Below, in pieces: positions 1-7,368 of a stretch of DNA of 39,139 bases. The notes beneath the pieces were generated by a model that had not been told where the DNA came from, made no database searches, and saw only the letters and a list, made by a program, of their open reading frames with translations. Source of the DNA: Lachnospiraceae bacterium (lineage in GTDB: Bacteria; Bacillota; Clostridia; Lachnospirales; Lachnospiraceae). Made by a program: the position numbers and the translations under genes. The first letter of the stretch is position 1. Each line of letters opens with the position of its first letter. The DNA lies in contig JAUNPZ010000011.1 in assembly GCA_030536455.1 (NCBI GenBank), positions 2,256 to 41,394 on the forward strand, read 5' to 3'.

Positions 1-27
1 TTTCAGGGATTTTAATTTTGTGTTCAT
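1..27 (-). CDS. potC: Start of PotC-like spermidine/putrescine ABC permease (cut by window edge)
   Basis: Only the first nine codons lie in the window (MNTKLKSLK on the minus strand). The ATG shares one base with the TGA stop of potB (TGATG), the coupling expected of potB-potC. A GGGGAGG sequence lies about a dozen bases upstream. The identity as potC rests on operon order alone: the partner permease normally follows potB. A lysine-rich cytoplasmic N-terminus before a first membrane segment fits, but no domain is visible. Confidence 0.55.
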
Positions 28-839
28 CAGAATGTGCTGCCCTCCCCGTTTTTATCGTATTTGGCAATCAGTGCCATGCTGATCAAGATGAAAATCATCA
101 TAACCAGAGAAAGGCCGGAGCCTAAGTTCCAGTTGCTTCCCTTGGTAAATTCCTGCTCGATAACATTGCCGATCAGGAGAATCTTGCTTCCGCCTAACAG
201 GTTGCTGATGACGAAGGTGGTCAGAGCCGGAACGAATACCATGGTGATGCCGCTGATGATTCCGGGCACGCTTAAAGGCAGAAGGACGTACCAGAAGGTC
301 TGCCAGAAGTTGGCGCCCAGGTCCTTGGCTGCATTGACCGTATTGTCATCGATTTTGGCCAGCACATTATAAATAGGAAGCACCATAAAGGGCAGGAAGT
401 TGTAAACCATGCCCAGGATGATGGCGGCCGGCGTATTGATCAGATGCTGCAGCGGCAGGTGCAGGGCGGAAAGGATTCCGTTGATCACGCCGCTTTTTTC
501 CAGCAGGGTCTGCCATGCCAGGGTCCGCAGCAGGAAATTCATCCACATAGGAAGGATGAAGATGAACACGATGAAGCTGCCTGCGCCCACGCCCCTGGAG
601 CGGAGCACCATAGCCAGCGGATAGGCTAACAAAAGGCAGATGACGGTGGCGGCCAGGGAAAGCCCCAGGGAGAGCCACAGCGCCTTGGCGTGTTCGGCCG
701 TTGCGATGGCCAGCACGTTGGATAAGGTGAAGGCCCCGGTCTTGTCCGTCAGACCGTAAAAAACGATTAATGCCAGTGGAATGATGGTAAATCCGATCAT
801 CCACAGCAGATAGGGTCCGGATAACAGCTTTTTATTCAT
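27..839 (-). CDS. potB: Spermidine/putrescine ABC transporter permease PotB
   Basis: Inner-membrane permease of a polyamine importer, 271 aa from the chosen start. The protein is highly hydrophobic with about six membrane segments. A binding-protein-dependent permease (EAA) loop reads [20 protein letters not shown] in the second half. The start at 839 (MNKKLL) is preferred over one 21 bases upstream: it has GGAG five bases ahead, and it overlaps the potA stop by eight bases (ATGAATAA), implying translational coupling. The preceding ATPase and following potC start give the potABC order. Length is normal for PotB/PotH. The substrate (spermidine or putrescine) is inferred from family and from the polyamine-type regulator at the head of the operon; the binding protein PotD would lie outside the window. 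Confidence 0.92.
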   Translation of the reverse strand: MNKKLLSGPYLLWMIGFTIIPLALIVFYGLTDKTGAFTLSNVLAIATAEHAKALWLSLGLSLAATVICLLLAYPLAMVLRSRGVGAGSFIVFIFILPMWMNFLLRTLAWQTLLEKSGVINGILSALHLPLQHLINTPAAIILGMVYNFLPFMVLPIYNVLAKIDDNTVNAAKDLGANFWQTFWYVLLPLSVPGIISGITMVFVPALTTFVISNLLGGSKILLIGNVIEQEFTKGSNWNLGSGLSLVMMIFILISMALIAKYDKNGEGSTF

Positions 840-1908
840 TGACTCCGATTGCCTCCTCATCTTCAGAAGCTGGTTTATTCATGATCTGAATGTCGAATGG
901 GTCTACATGGATATCCACCTTTTTGCCTACCGGGAACAGGTCTGTGGAGTGAACCAGCCACTCGAAGCCGTCCGGGGTGGTAACCTCCATCTCGTAGTGA
1001 ACGCCCTTGAAAATCAGATGGGTGACAACGCCGGAAAGGGTGCCCTGACCCGGCTCCACCAGGTCGATATCCTCCGGACGGATCACAACGTCCACCGGCT
1101 TGTTGATTCCAAAGCCCTTGTCCACGCACTCAAACTTCGCGCCGAAAATCTCCACCAGCTTGTCGTGGAGCATGATGCCGGGAACGATGTTGCTGTCACC
1201 GATAAAATCGGCCACGAAGGCGTTCTCCGGCTCGTTGTAGATGCTTTCCGGAGTGCCCATCTGCTGGATGTAGCCCTGGTTCATAACCACGATGGTGTCG
1301 GACATGGTCAGCGCCTCCTCCTGGTCATGGGTGACATAGACGAAGGTGATGCCCAGCTCATTCTTCAGACGGATCAGCTCATACTGCATGTCCTGGCGCA
1401 GCTTAAGATCCAGCGCGCCCAGGGGCTCGTCCAAGAGCAGAAGCCGGGGCTCATTTACAATGGCGCGGGCAATGGCGATACGCTGCTGCTGGCCGCCGGA
1501 AAGGGAATCCACGGAGCGGTTCCCGTAGCCGTCTAAGTTTACCAGCTTTAAGGCGTATTTGATCTTATCATCGATGTAGGATTTGGTTTTGTTCTTAATC
1601 TTTAAACCGAAGGCGATGTTTTCCGCGATGGTCATATGGGTGAACAGGGCGTATTTCTGGAACACCGTGTTTAACTGGCGTTTGTTGGGTGGCAGGTTCG
1701 TGATATCCTGTCCGTCAAAAATCACCTTTCCCGTATCCGGGGATTCGAAGCCGCCGATGATGCGCAGAGTGGTGGTTTTTCCGCAGCCGCTTGGCCCAAG
1801 CAGGGTCACGAAGCTGTTCTCCTTTACGGTGAGGCTTAAGTCGTCCAGTACCATAGTACCGTCGAAGCTTTTTGAAATATGCTGTAAATCAATAAGTGGC
1901 TGATTCAT
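832..1908 (-). CDS. potA: Spermidine/putrescine ABC transporter ATP-binding protein PotA
   Basis: Cytoplasmic ATPase that powers polyamine import, 358 aa. Visible motifs: Walker A GPSGCGKT (38-45), Q-loop near 84, signature LSGGQ (136-140), Walker B LLLLDE (156-161) and the switch histidine in THD (194). The C-terminal ~110 residues form the TOBE/OB regulatory domain typical of PotA/MalK-type ATPases (VVIRPEDI, then VHYEMEV). The start at 1908 (MNQPLIDL) is chosen because AGGAGG lies seven bases upstream; the frame stays open 14 codons further but without a ribosome site. It sits 59 bp downstream of the XRE regulator and overlaps potB. The potA-B-C order and the leading cupin regulator support polyamine specificity over sulfate or iron. 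Confidence 0.95.
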   Translation of the reverse strand: MNQPLIDLQHISKSFDGTMVLDDLSLTVKENSFVTLLGPSGCGKTTTLRIIGGFESPDTGKVIFDGQDITNLPPNKRQLNTVFQKYALFTHMTIAENIAFGLKIKNKTKSYIDDKIKYALKLVNLDGYGNRSVDSLSGGQQQRIAIARAIVNEPRLLLLDEPLGALDLKLRQDMQYELIRLKNELGITFVYVTHDQEEALTMSDTIVVMNQGYIQQMGTPESIYNEPENAFVADFIGDSNIVPGIMLHDKLVEIFGAKFECVDKGFGINKPVDVVIRPEDIDLVEPGQGTLSGVVTHLIFKGVHYEMEVTTPDGFEWLVHSTDLFPVGKKVDIHVDPFDIQIMNKPASEDEEAIGVNE

Positions 1909-1967
1909 GGCCGTTCCTCCTGTGTGGTTGAATAAGATGGAAGGAAGCAAGGTTCCTGCTGCCTCTT

Positions 1968-2501
1968 TTAAAAGCTTGGCGGGACGCTGACCCAGAGCAG
2001 GGAAGCGCCGTTTCTGCTGCTCAGATAATGCTGCTTATCTGTCACATAATAAAAGGATTCTCCTTTTTTTGCCTTGTAAATCTTGTTTCCGATGTGGATG
2101 GAGACGGAGCCGGACAGGACGTAGCCGAATTCCTCGCCCTCGTGGGGGGAATCGGGGTAGGTGGAGCCGTCTGCCTCCAGAGTCAGAAGAATCGGTTCCA
2201 TCTGGTTCTTCTGGGCATTGGGGATAATCCATTTGATGTTGTTTTTGTATTCAGAATCATTTTTTTCAAAATAATCCTGTTTTCCGAATACAATCTGTTC
2301 CTCCGGTGTTTCGTTGAAAAACTCTCCGATGGAGGTTCCGAGGCACTGGAGGATGTCCATTAAGGTGGCGATAGAGGGGGAGGTCAAATCCCGCTCCAGC
2401 TGGGAGATGAAGCCCTTGGAAAGCTCTGCCCGGTCGGCCAGCTCTTCCTGGGTCAGGCCCTTTAAGACCCGGAGCTCCCGTATTTTTGCGCCGATTTCCA
2501 T
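1968..2501 (-). CDS. XRE-family regulator with C-terminal cupin (PuuR-like)
   Basis: Transcription factor of 177 aa. Residues 6-60 form an XRE/Cro helix-turn-helix ([20 protein letters not shown], then [21 protein letters not shown]). Residues about 105-175 form a small cupin domain ([21 protein letters not shown]), the ligand-sensing fold of PuuR-type regulators. The start at 2501 has AAAGGAGG six bases ahead. It is the first gene of the pot operon, so it probably regulates polyamine uptake and itself. A perfect-consensus promoter and repeated operator-like 17-mers lie in its leader (2520-2644). In E. coli PuuR responds to putrescine; ligand identity here is inference from the neighbouring transporter. 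Confidence 0.9.
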   Translation of the reverse strand: MEIGAKIRELRVLKGLTQEELADRAELSKGFISQLERDLTSPSIATLMDILQCLGTSIGEFFNETPEEQIVFGKQDYFEKNDSEYKNNIKWIIPNAQKNQMEPILLTLEADGSTYPDSPHEGEEFGYVLSGSVSIHIGNKIYKAKKGESFYYVTDKQHYLSSRNGASLLWVSVPPSF

Positions 2502-2519
2502 GAAATCCTCCTTTCGTCT

Positions 2520-2605
2520 GTTTACAAAGATATTACATACTTATCTGAAAGTTTACAAATACTAAATGACAGTAAAAATAATCGAAAAGTTTAGTATTCT
2601 TAAAC
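2520..2605. promoter_or_regulatory. Operator-like repeats in the XRE/pot leader
   Basis: Two related 17-mers have GTTTA/TAAAY ends: GTTTACAAATACTAAAT at 2551-2567, and GTTTAAGAATACTAAAC on the minus strand at 2589-2605 (14 of 17 identical). A third partial copy, GTTTACAAA, is at 2520-2528. The 2589-2605 copy is itself an inverted repeat (GTTTA-N7-TAAAC). They lie just downstream of the predicted pot start site, where a repressor would block transcription. Autoregulation by the XRE protein is inferred. Confidence 0.5.
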
Positions 2606-2616
2606 AAGACGATTCT

Positions 2617-2644
2617 ATTATACCGAAATCGACAAAGGTGTCAA
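2617..2644 (-). promoter_or_regulatory. Consensus sigma-A promoter for XRE-potABC
   Basis: On the minus strand, TTGACA (2644-2639) and TATAAT (2622-2617) are both perfect consensus and separated by 16 bp. Transcription would begin near 2610, leaving a leader of about 110 nt before the XRE start at 2501. So strong a promoter implies that the operon is held down by repression. Confidence 0.8.
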
Positions 2645-2670
2645 TACTTTTCCGGTGCGTTTCATAAAAA

Positions 2671-2705
2671 AATTTGTTAACAAATTAGCAAATGTATGTT
2701 ATGAT
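2671..2705 (+). promoter_or_regulatory. Promoter with 16-bp perfect palindrome upstream of the lactonase gene
   Basis: TTAACA (2677-2682), 17 bp, TATGAT (2700-2705). The -35 box lies inside AATTTGTTAACAAATT (2671-2686), a perfect 16-bp palindrome that is a plausible operator for a dimeric repressor. The regulator is unknown. Confidence 0.6.
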
Positions 2706-2751
2706 AGATTTAGTTTGCAGAATACGGCAATTGAGGAGGATTTGAACTGGT

Positions 2752-3804
2752 ATGAAAGACAAGTACATGGCTTATGTAGGGTCCTACTCCTACACGGGAA
2801 AAGCAAAAGGTATTACGGTATATGATGTAGATGTGGAAAAGGGTGTTTTCAATGAGCGCTGTGAAGTAGAGGTGGATAATTCCTCTTATGTCATCGCATC
2901 TCACAATGGACGGAACCTCTATTCGATTGCAGATGAAGGCGTGGTAGCCTTCCGCATTCTGCAGAACGGAAGCCTGTCCCGGTTAAACAGTGTAAAGATC
3001 AAGGGCATGAGAGGCTGCCATCTGGCAACGGACGCGGATGACCGCTATATCTTCGTATCCGGCTATCATGACGGAAAGGCGACCATCTTAAAGCTGAATA
3101 AAGACGGCTCCGTGGGTCCGATTGTAGACGGCGTGTTCCATAAGGGCTACGGCTCTGTGGCAGAGCGTAACTTCCGTCCTCATGTAAGCTGCACCCGGAT
3201 GACGCCGGATAAGAAGTTTATCATGGTGGCCGATTTAGGCATCGACCAGGTCCGGATCTACAAGTTCGACGAGGAAAAGCTGGTTCAGGTGGACGCAATC
3301 CGCTGTGAGAGAGAGTCGGCGCCGAGACATTTCCGGTTCAGCAGCGACGGAAGATTTATGTATTTGATGTATGAATTAAAGAATGTAATCGATGTATTCA
3401 GCTACGAGACCGGCGAGCGCGCGCCGAAGCTGGAGAAGATTCAGACCATCTCCACCATCGGGGACAAGCAGTATTCCGAGCTGACGGCTGCATGTGCCAT
3501 GCGGCTTTCTCCGGACAACCGGTATCTGTACTGCACCAACGCAGGCGACAATACCCTGAGCATTTATACCAGAGACGAGGATACGGGCCTTCTGGAGCTG
3601 TTAAGCTGTCTGCCAATCAGCGGAGATTACCCGAAGGATGTGGCAGTTTTCCCGGATGAGAAGCATGTGGCCTGCGTGAACCATGAAAGCGGCAGCATCA
3701 CCTTCTTTAAGGTGGATTATGAGAACGGCCTTCTGGTAATGTGCGGACTTCCGGTAAAGGTGAACGAGCCGAACTGCTGCGCCATCGTAAAGATCGGGTC
3801 ATAA
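2752..3804 (+). CDS. Lactonase-family seven-bladed beta-propeller protein
   Basis: A 350-aa protein of the lactonase (YbhE/6-phosphogluconolactonase, Pfam PF10282) family. It begins with the family pattern YVGSYSYTGKAKGITVYDVD and shows repeated blade motifs (ADLGIDQVRIYKFDEE, SPDNRYLYCTNAGDNTLSIYTRDEDTG). The family adopts a beta-propeller fold; some members hydrolyse 6-phosphogluconolactone, but many have no tested activity. There is no signal peptide, so it is probably cytoplasmic. The start at 2752 has GAGGAGG about 12 bases upstream. It stands alone: divergent from the pot operon and closed by a terminator at 3887. No pentose-phosphate dehydrogenase gene is adjacent, so the substrate is left open. 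Confidence 0.85.
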   Translation: MKDKYMAYVGSYSYTGKAKGITVYDVDVEKGVFNERCEVEVDNSSYVIASHNGRNLYSIADEGVVAFRILQNGSLSRLNSVKIKGMRGCHLATDADDRYIFVSGYHDGKATILKLNKDGSVGPIVDGVFHKGYGSVAERNFRPHVSCTRMTPDKKFIMVADLGIDQVRIYKFDEEKLVQVDAIRCERESAPRHFRFSSDGRFMYLMYELKNVIDVFSYETGERAPKLEKIQTISTIGDKQYSELTAACAMRLSPDNRYLYCTNAGDNTLSIYTRDEDTGLLELLSCLPISGDYPKDVAVFPDEKHVACVNHESGSITFFKVDYENGLLVMCGLPVKVNEPNCCAIVKIGS

Positions 3805-3886
3805 CCTTCCATGCGCCCGGCAGCGGACAGCGTCATCCCCTGTAAGGCTGCAAGATAAAGGTATAATATATAGGAAAAGTTATAGG

Positions 3887-3924
3887 AAAAGGACGGAATG
3901 CAGGGTTGCAATGCGTCCTTTTTT
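3887..3924 (+). terminator. Rho-independent terminator after the lactonase gene
   Basis: AAAAGGACG (3887-3895) pairs with CGTCCTTTT (3914-3922), followed by a T run to 3924. It closes the single-gene lactonase transcript. Confidence 0.7.
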
Positions 3925-3934
3925 CTATTATGAT
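3906..3934 (+). promoter_or_regulatory. Predicted aroC promoter overlapping the upstream terminator
   Basis: TTGCAA (3906-3911), 17 bp, TATGAT (3929-3934). The -35 box lies in the loop of the preceding terminator, so the two signals share DNA. Confidence 0.5.
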
Positions 3935-4006
3935 AAGGTATGACATGCTGCAGGAAGAGAACGTGACCGGAAAGGCATGAGACAGCGGGAAAAAGGAGAC
4001 AGGAAA

Positions 4007-5110
4007 ATGGCAGGTTCTACATTTGGAAATCGATTTCGGATTATGACATGGGGGGAGAGCCATGGAAAGGGGATTGGCGTGGTGGTGGACGGCTGTCCGG
4101 CCGGCCTTCCTCTTTGCGAGGCGGATATCCAGAAGCTTCTGGACCGGAGAAAGCCGGGACAGAGCCGGTTTACCACCCAGAGACAGGAGGGGGATCGGGT
4201 GGAGATCCTCTCCGGCGTTTTTGAGGGAAAAACTACGGGAACTCCCATTGCTCTGGAGGTGCGCAATACCGACCAGCGCTCCCATGATTATGGAAATATC
4301 AAAGAGGTGTACCGGCCGGGCCATGCGGATTTTACCTTTGATGCCAAGTACGGCTTCCGGGATTACCGGGGAGGCGGCCGGTCTTCCGGGCGGGAGACCA
4401 TCGGGAGAGTGGCGGCAGGAGCCATCGCCTTGAAGCTATTGGAAAGCATGGGAATCCAGATCCGGGCCTACACCAGGTCCATCGGGAATGTGGCGGTGGA
4501 GCCCTCCCGGTTTGAGCTGGATGAGATGTGGAGGAACCGTCTGTATATGCCGGATGCGGAAGCGGCAAAGGCTGCGGAGGCGCTTCTGGAGGCGGCGATG
4601 GAGCGGAAGGATTCGGTGGGCGGAGTCTGTGAGTGTGTGATCTCCGGTCTTTGGGCCGGAGTGGGCGAGCCGGTGTTTGACAAGCTGGACGCGGTTCTGG
4701 CAAAGGCCATGTTCTCCATCGGAGCGGTGAAGGGCTTTGAGGTGGGAGACGGCTTTGACGCGGCCGCTGCCTGCGGAAGCGGAAATAATGACGCGTTCGG
4801 CCTGGATGAAGACGGACAGGTGGTAAAAAAGACCAACCATGCCGGGGGCATCTTAGGCGGAATCAGCGACGGCTCGGCGGTGGTTTTCCGGACGGCTTTT
4901 AAGCCGACTCCGTCCATCGCCTCGCCCCAGAGCAGCGTGACCAGGGATGGGAAGGAGACAACGCTGGAGATTCAGGGAAGACACGACCCGATTATCGTGC
5001 CGAGAGCGGTGGTGGTGGTGGAAGCCATGGCGGCGCTCTCCGTGCTGGACCTTCTGCTTGAGAATATGGCGGCCCGTGCCGATAAGATTCTGGAATTTTA
5101 TGGGAAATAG
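4007..5110 (+). CDS. aroC: Chorismate synthase
   Basis: Final enzyme of the shikimate pathway, converting EPSP to chorismate with reduced FMN; cytoplasmic, normally a tetramer. The 367-aa protein carries the family signatures: FGNRFRIMTWGESHGKGIG (6-24, catalytic His19), the FMN/EPSP loop around YGFRDYRGGGRSSGRET, and NHAGGILGGISDG. The start at 4007 (MAGSTFG) has AAGGAG eight bases upstream and matches the usual N-terminus; an ATG ten codons earlier has no ribosome site. It is transcribed alone from the promoter at 3906-3934. Chorismate feeds the bifunctional PheA encoded at 11573, though the two are not in one operon. No T-box or attenuator was seen in the leader. Confidence 0.97.
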   Translation: MAGSTFGNRFRIMTWGESHGKGIGVVVDGCPAGLPLCEADIQKLLDRRKPGQSRFTTQRQEGDRVEILSGVFEGKTTGTPIALEVRNTDQRSHDYGNIKEVYRPGHADFTFDAKYGFRDYRGGGRSSGRETIGRVAAGAIALKLLESMGIQIRAYTRSIGNVAVEPSRFELDEMWRNRLYMPDAEAAKAAEALLEAAMERKDSVGGVCECVISGLWAGVGEPVFDKLDAVLAKAMFSIGAVKGFEVGDGFDAAAACGSGNNDAFGLDEDGQVVKKTNHAGGILGGISDGSAVVFRTAFKPTPSIASPQSSVTRDGKETTLEIQGRHDPIIVPRAVVVVEAMAALSVLDLLLENMAARADKILEFYGK

Positions 5111-5180
5111 AGGGGCGAAAGCGGCTGCTTCACGGCTGGTAGGGATTTCAGCAGGCTTGTGCGCTGCGGCAAAAGGCGGC

Positions 5181-5209
5181 TTGCATTTATGGGGAAAACC
5201 TTTTATAAT
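5181..5209 (+). promoter_or_regulatory. Promoter of rpiB
   Basis: TTGCAT (5181-5186), 17 bp, TATAAT (5204-5209). It would start transcription near 5216, giving a ~100-nt leader for rpiB. It is the only recognisable signal in the 205-bp aroC-rpiB gap. Confidence 0.7.
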
Positions 5210-5315
5210 GAATCAGCGGTAACTGGAATGGTACGGAACGGTTACAGACAACGGATGGAATGACGCGGGATAAGCGTGCCATAATAAAGAAAAGAGAAAG
5301 GACGAAAAGAAGACG

Positions 5316-5756
5316 ATGAAGATTGCAATGGGAAATGACCACAGCGCTGTGGAACTGAAGAATGAGATTAAGGCATATCTGGAGGGGAAGGGCTACGAGG
5401 TGGTTAATTTCGGAACCGATTCTCTGGAAAGCTGCGATTATCCGGTATACGGCGAGAAGGTAGGCCGTGCGGTCGTGGCAGGCGAGGCGGATTTAGGTAT
5501 CTTAATCTGCGGAACCGGCGTGGGAATCTCTCTGGCAGCCAATAAGGTGAAGGGCGTCCGCGCCTGCGTGTGCAGCGAGCCATACAGTGCAAAGCTGTCC
5601 AGAATGCATAATAACACCAATGTCCTGGCTTTCGGCGCCCGTGTGGTAGGCTCTGAGCTGGCTAAGATGATCGTGGATGAATGGCTTGGCGCCGAGTTCG
5701 AGGGCGGCCGTCATCAGAGACGGGTGGACATGATGATGGAGATTGAAAACCGTTAA
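5316..5756 (+). CDS. rpiB: Ribose 5-phosphate isomerase B
   Basis: Interconverts ribose 5-phosphate and ribulose 5-phosphate in the non-oxidative pentose phosphate pathway; cytoplasmic. The 146-aa protein is full length for the RpiB/LacAB family. It begins MKIAMGNDHSAVELK and has the GILICGTGVGISLAANK active-site segment with the catalytic base cysteine at 65. The phosphate-binding histidine/arginine region reads MHNNTNVLAFGARVVG. A galactose-6-phosphate isomerase (LacA/B) is less likely because there is a single gene without lac neighbours. A purine-rich AAAGGA lies about 15 bases before the start. It appears monocistronic. Confidence 0.93.
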   Translation: MKIAMGNDHSAVELKNEIKAYLEGKGYEVVNFGTDSLESCDYPVYGEKVGRAVVAGEADLGILICGTGVGISLAANKVKGVRACVCSEPYSAKLSRMHNNTNVLAFGARVVGSELAKMIVDEWLGAEFEGGRHQRRVDMMMEIENR

Positions 5757-5787
5757 TAAATCGTAAGATTTGTAAGAGCTTCGTTTC

Positions 5788-5816
5788 TTGAATTTGCCAT
5801 GCAATCGTGCTATTAT
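5788..5816 (+). promoter_or_regulatory. Predicted promoter of the small secreted protein gene
   Basis: TTGAAT (5788-5793), 17 bp, TATTAT (5811-5816). The transcript would begin near 5823. Two small inverted repeats follow in the leader: AAAAAG/CTTTTT around 5825-5844 and GCGGA/TCCGC around 5848-5860. Confidence 0.5.
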
Positions 5817-5898
5817 GATGGTAGAAAAAGAAGCGAAGCTTTTTGCGCGGAAATCCGCATTCCGGTGCGTTTTCTGCGTGGAGATAGGAGAGATTACG

Positions 5899-6375
5899 AT
5901 GAAAAGGCGAACAGGCAGATTTATTGCTGCAGCAGTCCTGCTGCTTTGCTTATGCCAGGCCAGTGTACTGACCGGCTGGGCCTATACGTTCCAGGCGGGC
6001 GAGGTGGAGATATCCATGGAGCAGGATGCATCGGAGGTGATTTCTGAGCTTGGGAAGGCAGAGAATTACTACGAGGCGCAGAGCTGTAAGCATCAGGGAA
6101 AAGAAAAAGTATTTACTTATGAAGGATTTGAACTTTGTACCTATCCGGCCAGCGGTGTGGACTACATAAAGTCCATCTGGTTCCTGGGTGAGGATACCCA
6201 GACTGCGGAGGGCATTCACATCGGCTCGACCATCGATGAGATGGAGGAGGCCTACGGGGATGATTACACCGTGGAGAAGTCCCGGTATCAGTACACCGAT
6301 GAGAACTGTGTCCTTACCTTCTATACGAAGAAGGGACTGGTGAACGGGATTGAGTATAAGGCGTTGGGCGAGTAA
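5899..6375 (+). CDS. Small secreted protein of unknown function
   Basis: A 158-aa protein whose first ~29 residues form a classical signal peptide (MKRRTGRF, then AAAVLLLCLCQASVLTGWA), with likely cleavage after GWA. No convincing lipobox is present. The mature ~130 residues are acidic and contain a GSTIDEMEEAYGDDYTVEK segment, a pattern seen in small exported proteins of Clostridia, but I cannot assign a family. The start at 5899 has AGGAG seven bases upstream; the frame is open further upstream, but that part overlaps the promoter. It is bounded downstream by a terminator (6440-6476), so it is a single-gene unit. Confidence 0.75.
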   Translation: MKRRTGRFIAAAVLLLCLCQASVLTGWAYTFQAGEVEISMEQDASEVISELGKAENYYEAQSCKHQGKEKVFTYEGFELCTYPASGVDYIKSIWFLGEDTQTAEGIHIGSTIDEMEEAYGDDYTVEKSRYQYTDENCVLTFYTKKGLVNGIEYKALGE

Positions 6376-6439
6376 AAGCGCCGTTTCGGGCGGGGAAAGT
6401 ATGGAACCGCTGCTGCAATTGGATAAGATGAGGAAGATG

Positions 6440-6476
6440 GCCTGCTGTGGATGATTTCCCGGCAGGCTGATTTTTT
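6440..6476 (+). terminator. Terminator between the secreted protein gene and yitT
   Basis: GCCTGC (6440-6445) pairs with GCAGGC (6462-6467), followed closely by TTTTTT (6471-6476). It lies only 20 bp before the yitT start, so it may act as a partial terminator allowing read-through; no separate yitT promoter is evident. Confidence 0.65.
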
Positions 6477-6495
6477 GTGAAAAGAGGCTTTTATT

Positions 6496-7338
6496 ATGAA
6501 AACATGGAACCTATGCAAGGAATTTCTGGCGATTACCTTCGCCACCATCATCGTTGGCGCGGCGGTGTTCTTCTTCCTGATACCCAGCCATGTAACGGTG
6601 GGAAGCATATCCGGTCTGGCGGTTGTGCTGGAGAATTTTATCCCGCTCCGGATATCGGCGATCACCATGATTCTGAATGTCGTGCTTTTGCTGGCCGGAT
6701 TTCTCCTGATCGGACGGGAATTCGGGGCGAAGACGGTATATACTTCGATTCTGCTGCCGGTGGTAATCGGCGTGCTGGAAATCATTTTTCCGGAGAATAC
6801 GTCCATGACCGCGGATCCGTTTCTGGACATGCTCTGCTACATCTTCCTGGTAAGCGTCGGTCTGGCGATGCTGTTTAACCGGAATGCGTCCTCCGGCGGT
6901 CTGGATATCGTGGCGAAGCTTTTGAATAAATATTTCCGGATGGATTTGGGAAAGGCCATGTCCATGGCCGGGATGTGCGCGGCGCTGTCCTCTGCGCTGG
7001 TGTATGATAAGAAGATTGTGGTGCTGAGCGTGCTGGGAACTTATCTGAACGGGCTGGTGCTGGACCACTTTATCTTCGGCTTTAACGGGAAGAAGCGGGT
7101 GTGCATCCTGTCGGAAAAGGAGCAGGAGATTAAGAATTTTATCCTGTATACCCTGCACAGCGGGGCGACGATATATGAAGCCATCGGAGCCTTTGATGAT
7201 AAGCCGCACCGGGAAATCATCACTATCGTGGATAAGAATGAGTATGCGCAGCTCATGCGTTATATCGCAAAGACGGACGATAAAGCCTTCGTCACCGTGT
7301 ACACGGTGAACGAAATCATTTACCGCCCGAAGGTCTGA
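6496..7338 (+). CDS. YitT-family membrane protein (DUF161 + DUF2179)
   Basis: A 280-aa integral membrane protein. Five hydrophobic segments fill residues ~10-200, including the family-typical N-terminal helix with the V-GS-SGLAVVLENF loop and an SSGGLDIVAKLLNKYF loop. The cytoplasmic C-terminal domain (about 205-280) is DUF2179: IYEAIGAFDDKPHREIITIV, then DDKAFVTVYTVNEI. The architecture matches B. subtilis YitT-type proteins, which are of unknown function though often suggested to be transporters. Length is normal. The start has AAGAGG ten bases upstream. The gene converges on the minus-strand asparaginase, with only 30 bp between the stop codons. Confidence 0.9.
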   Translation: MKTWNLCKEFLAITFATIIVGAAVFFFLIPSHVTVGSISGLAVVLENFIPLRISAITMILNVVLLLAGFLLIGREFGAKTVYTSILLPVVIGVLEIIFPENTSMTADPFLDMLCYIFLVSVGLAMLFNRNASSGGLDIVAKLLNKYFRMDLGKAMSMAGMCAALSSALVYDKKIVVLSVLGTYLNGLVLDHFIFGFNGKKRVCILSEKEQEIKNFILYTLHSGATIYEAIGAFDDKPHREIITIVDKNEYAQLMRYIAKTDDKAFVTVYTVNEIIYRPKV

Positions 7339-7368
7339 GAACAGGGGCAGAACGGTCTGTTTTCCCTC

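Noticed and set aside
907..1536. Plus-strand ORF (209 codons) opposite potA
   Set aside because: potA has all ABC motifs on the minus strand; this frame has no ribosome site or domain.
2521..2560. A third Pho-box array in the XRE leader (TTTACA at 2521, ATTACA at 2532)
   Set aside because: Only two repeats are in 11-bp phase; the next TTTACA at 2552 is out of phase, and no -10 lies at the right distance on the plus strand.
2671..2686. Rex (NADH-sensing repressor) site
   Set aside because: TTGTTAACAA is too short; Rex half-sites need a central spacer between TTGTTAA and TTAACAA.
6511..7209. Minus-strand ORF (232 codons) opposite yitT
   Set aside because: Rich in His, Gln and Arg with no motifs; a typical antisense shadow of a hydrophobic membrane protein gene.
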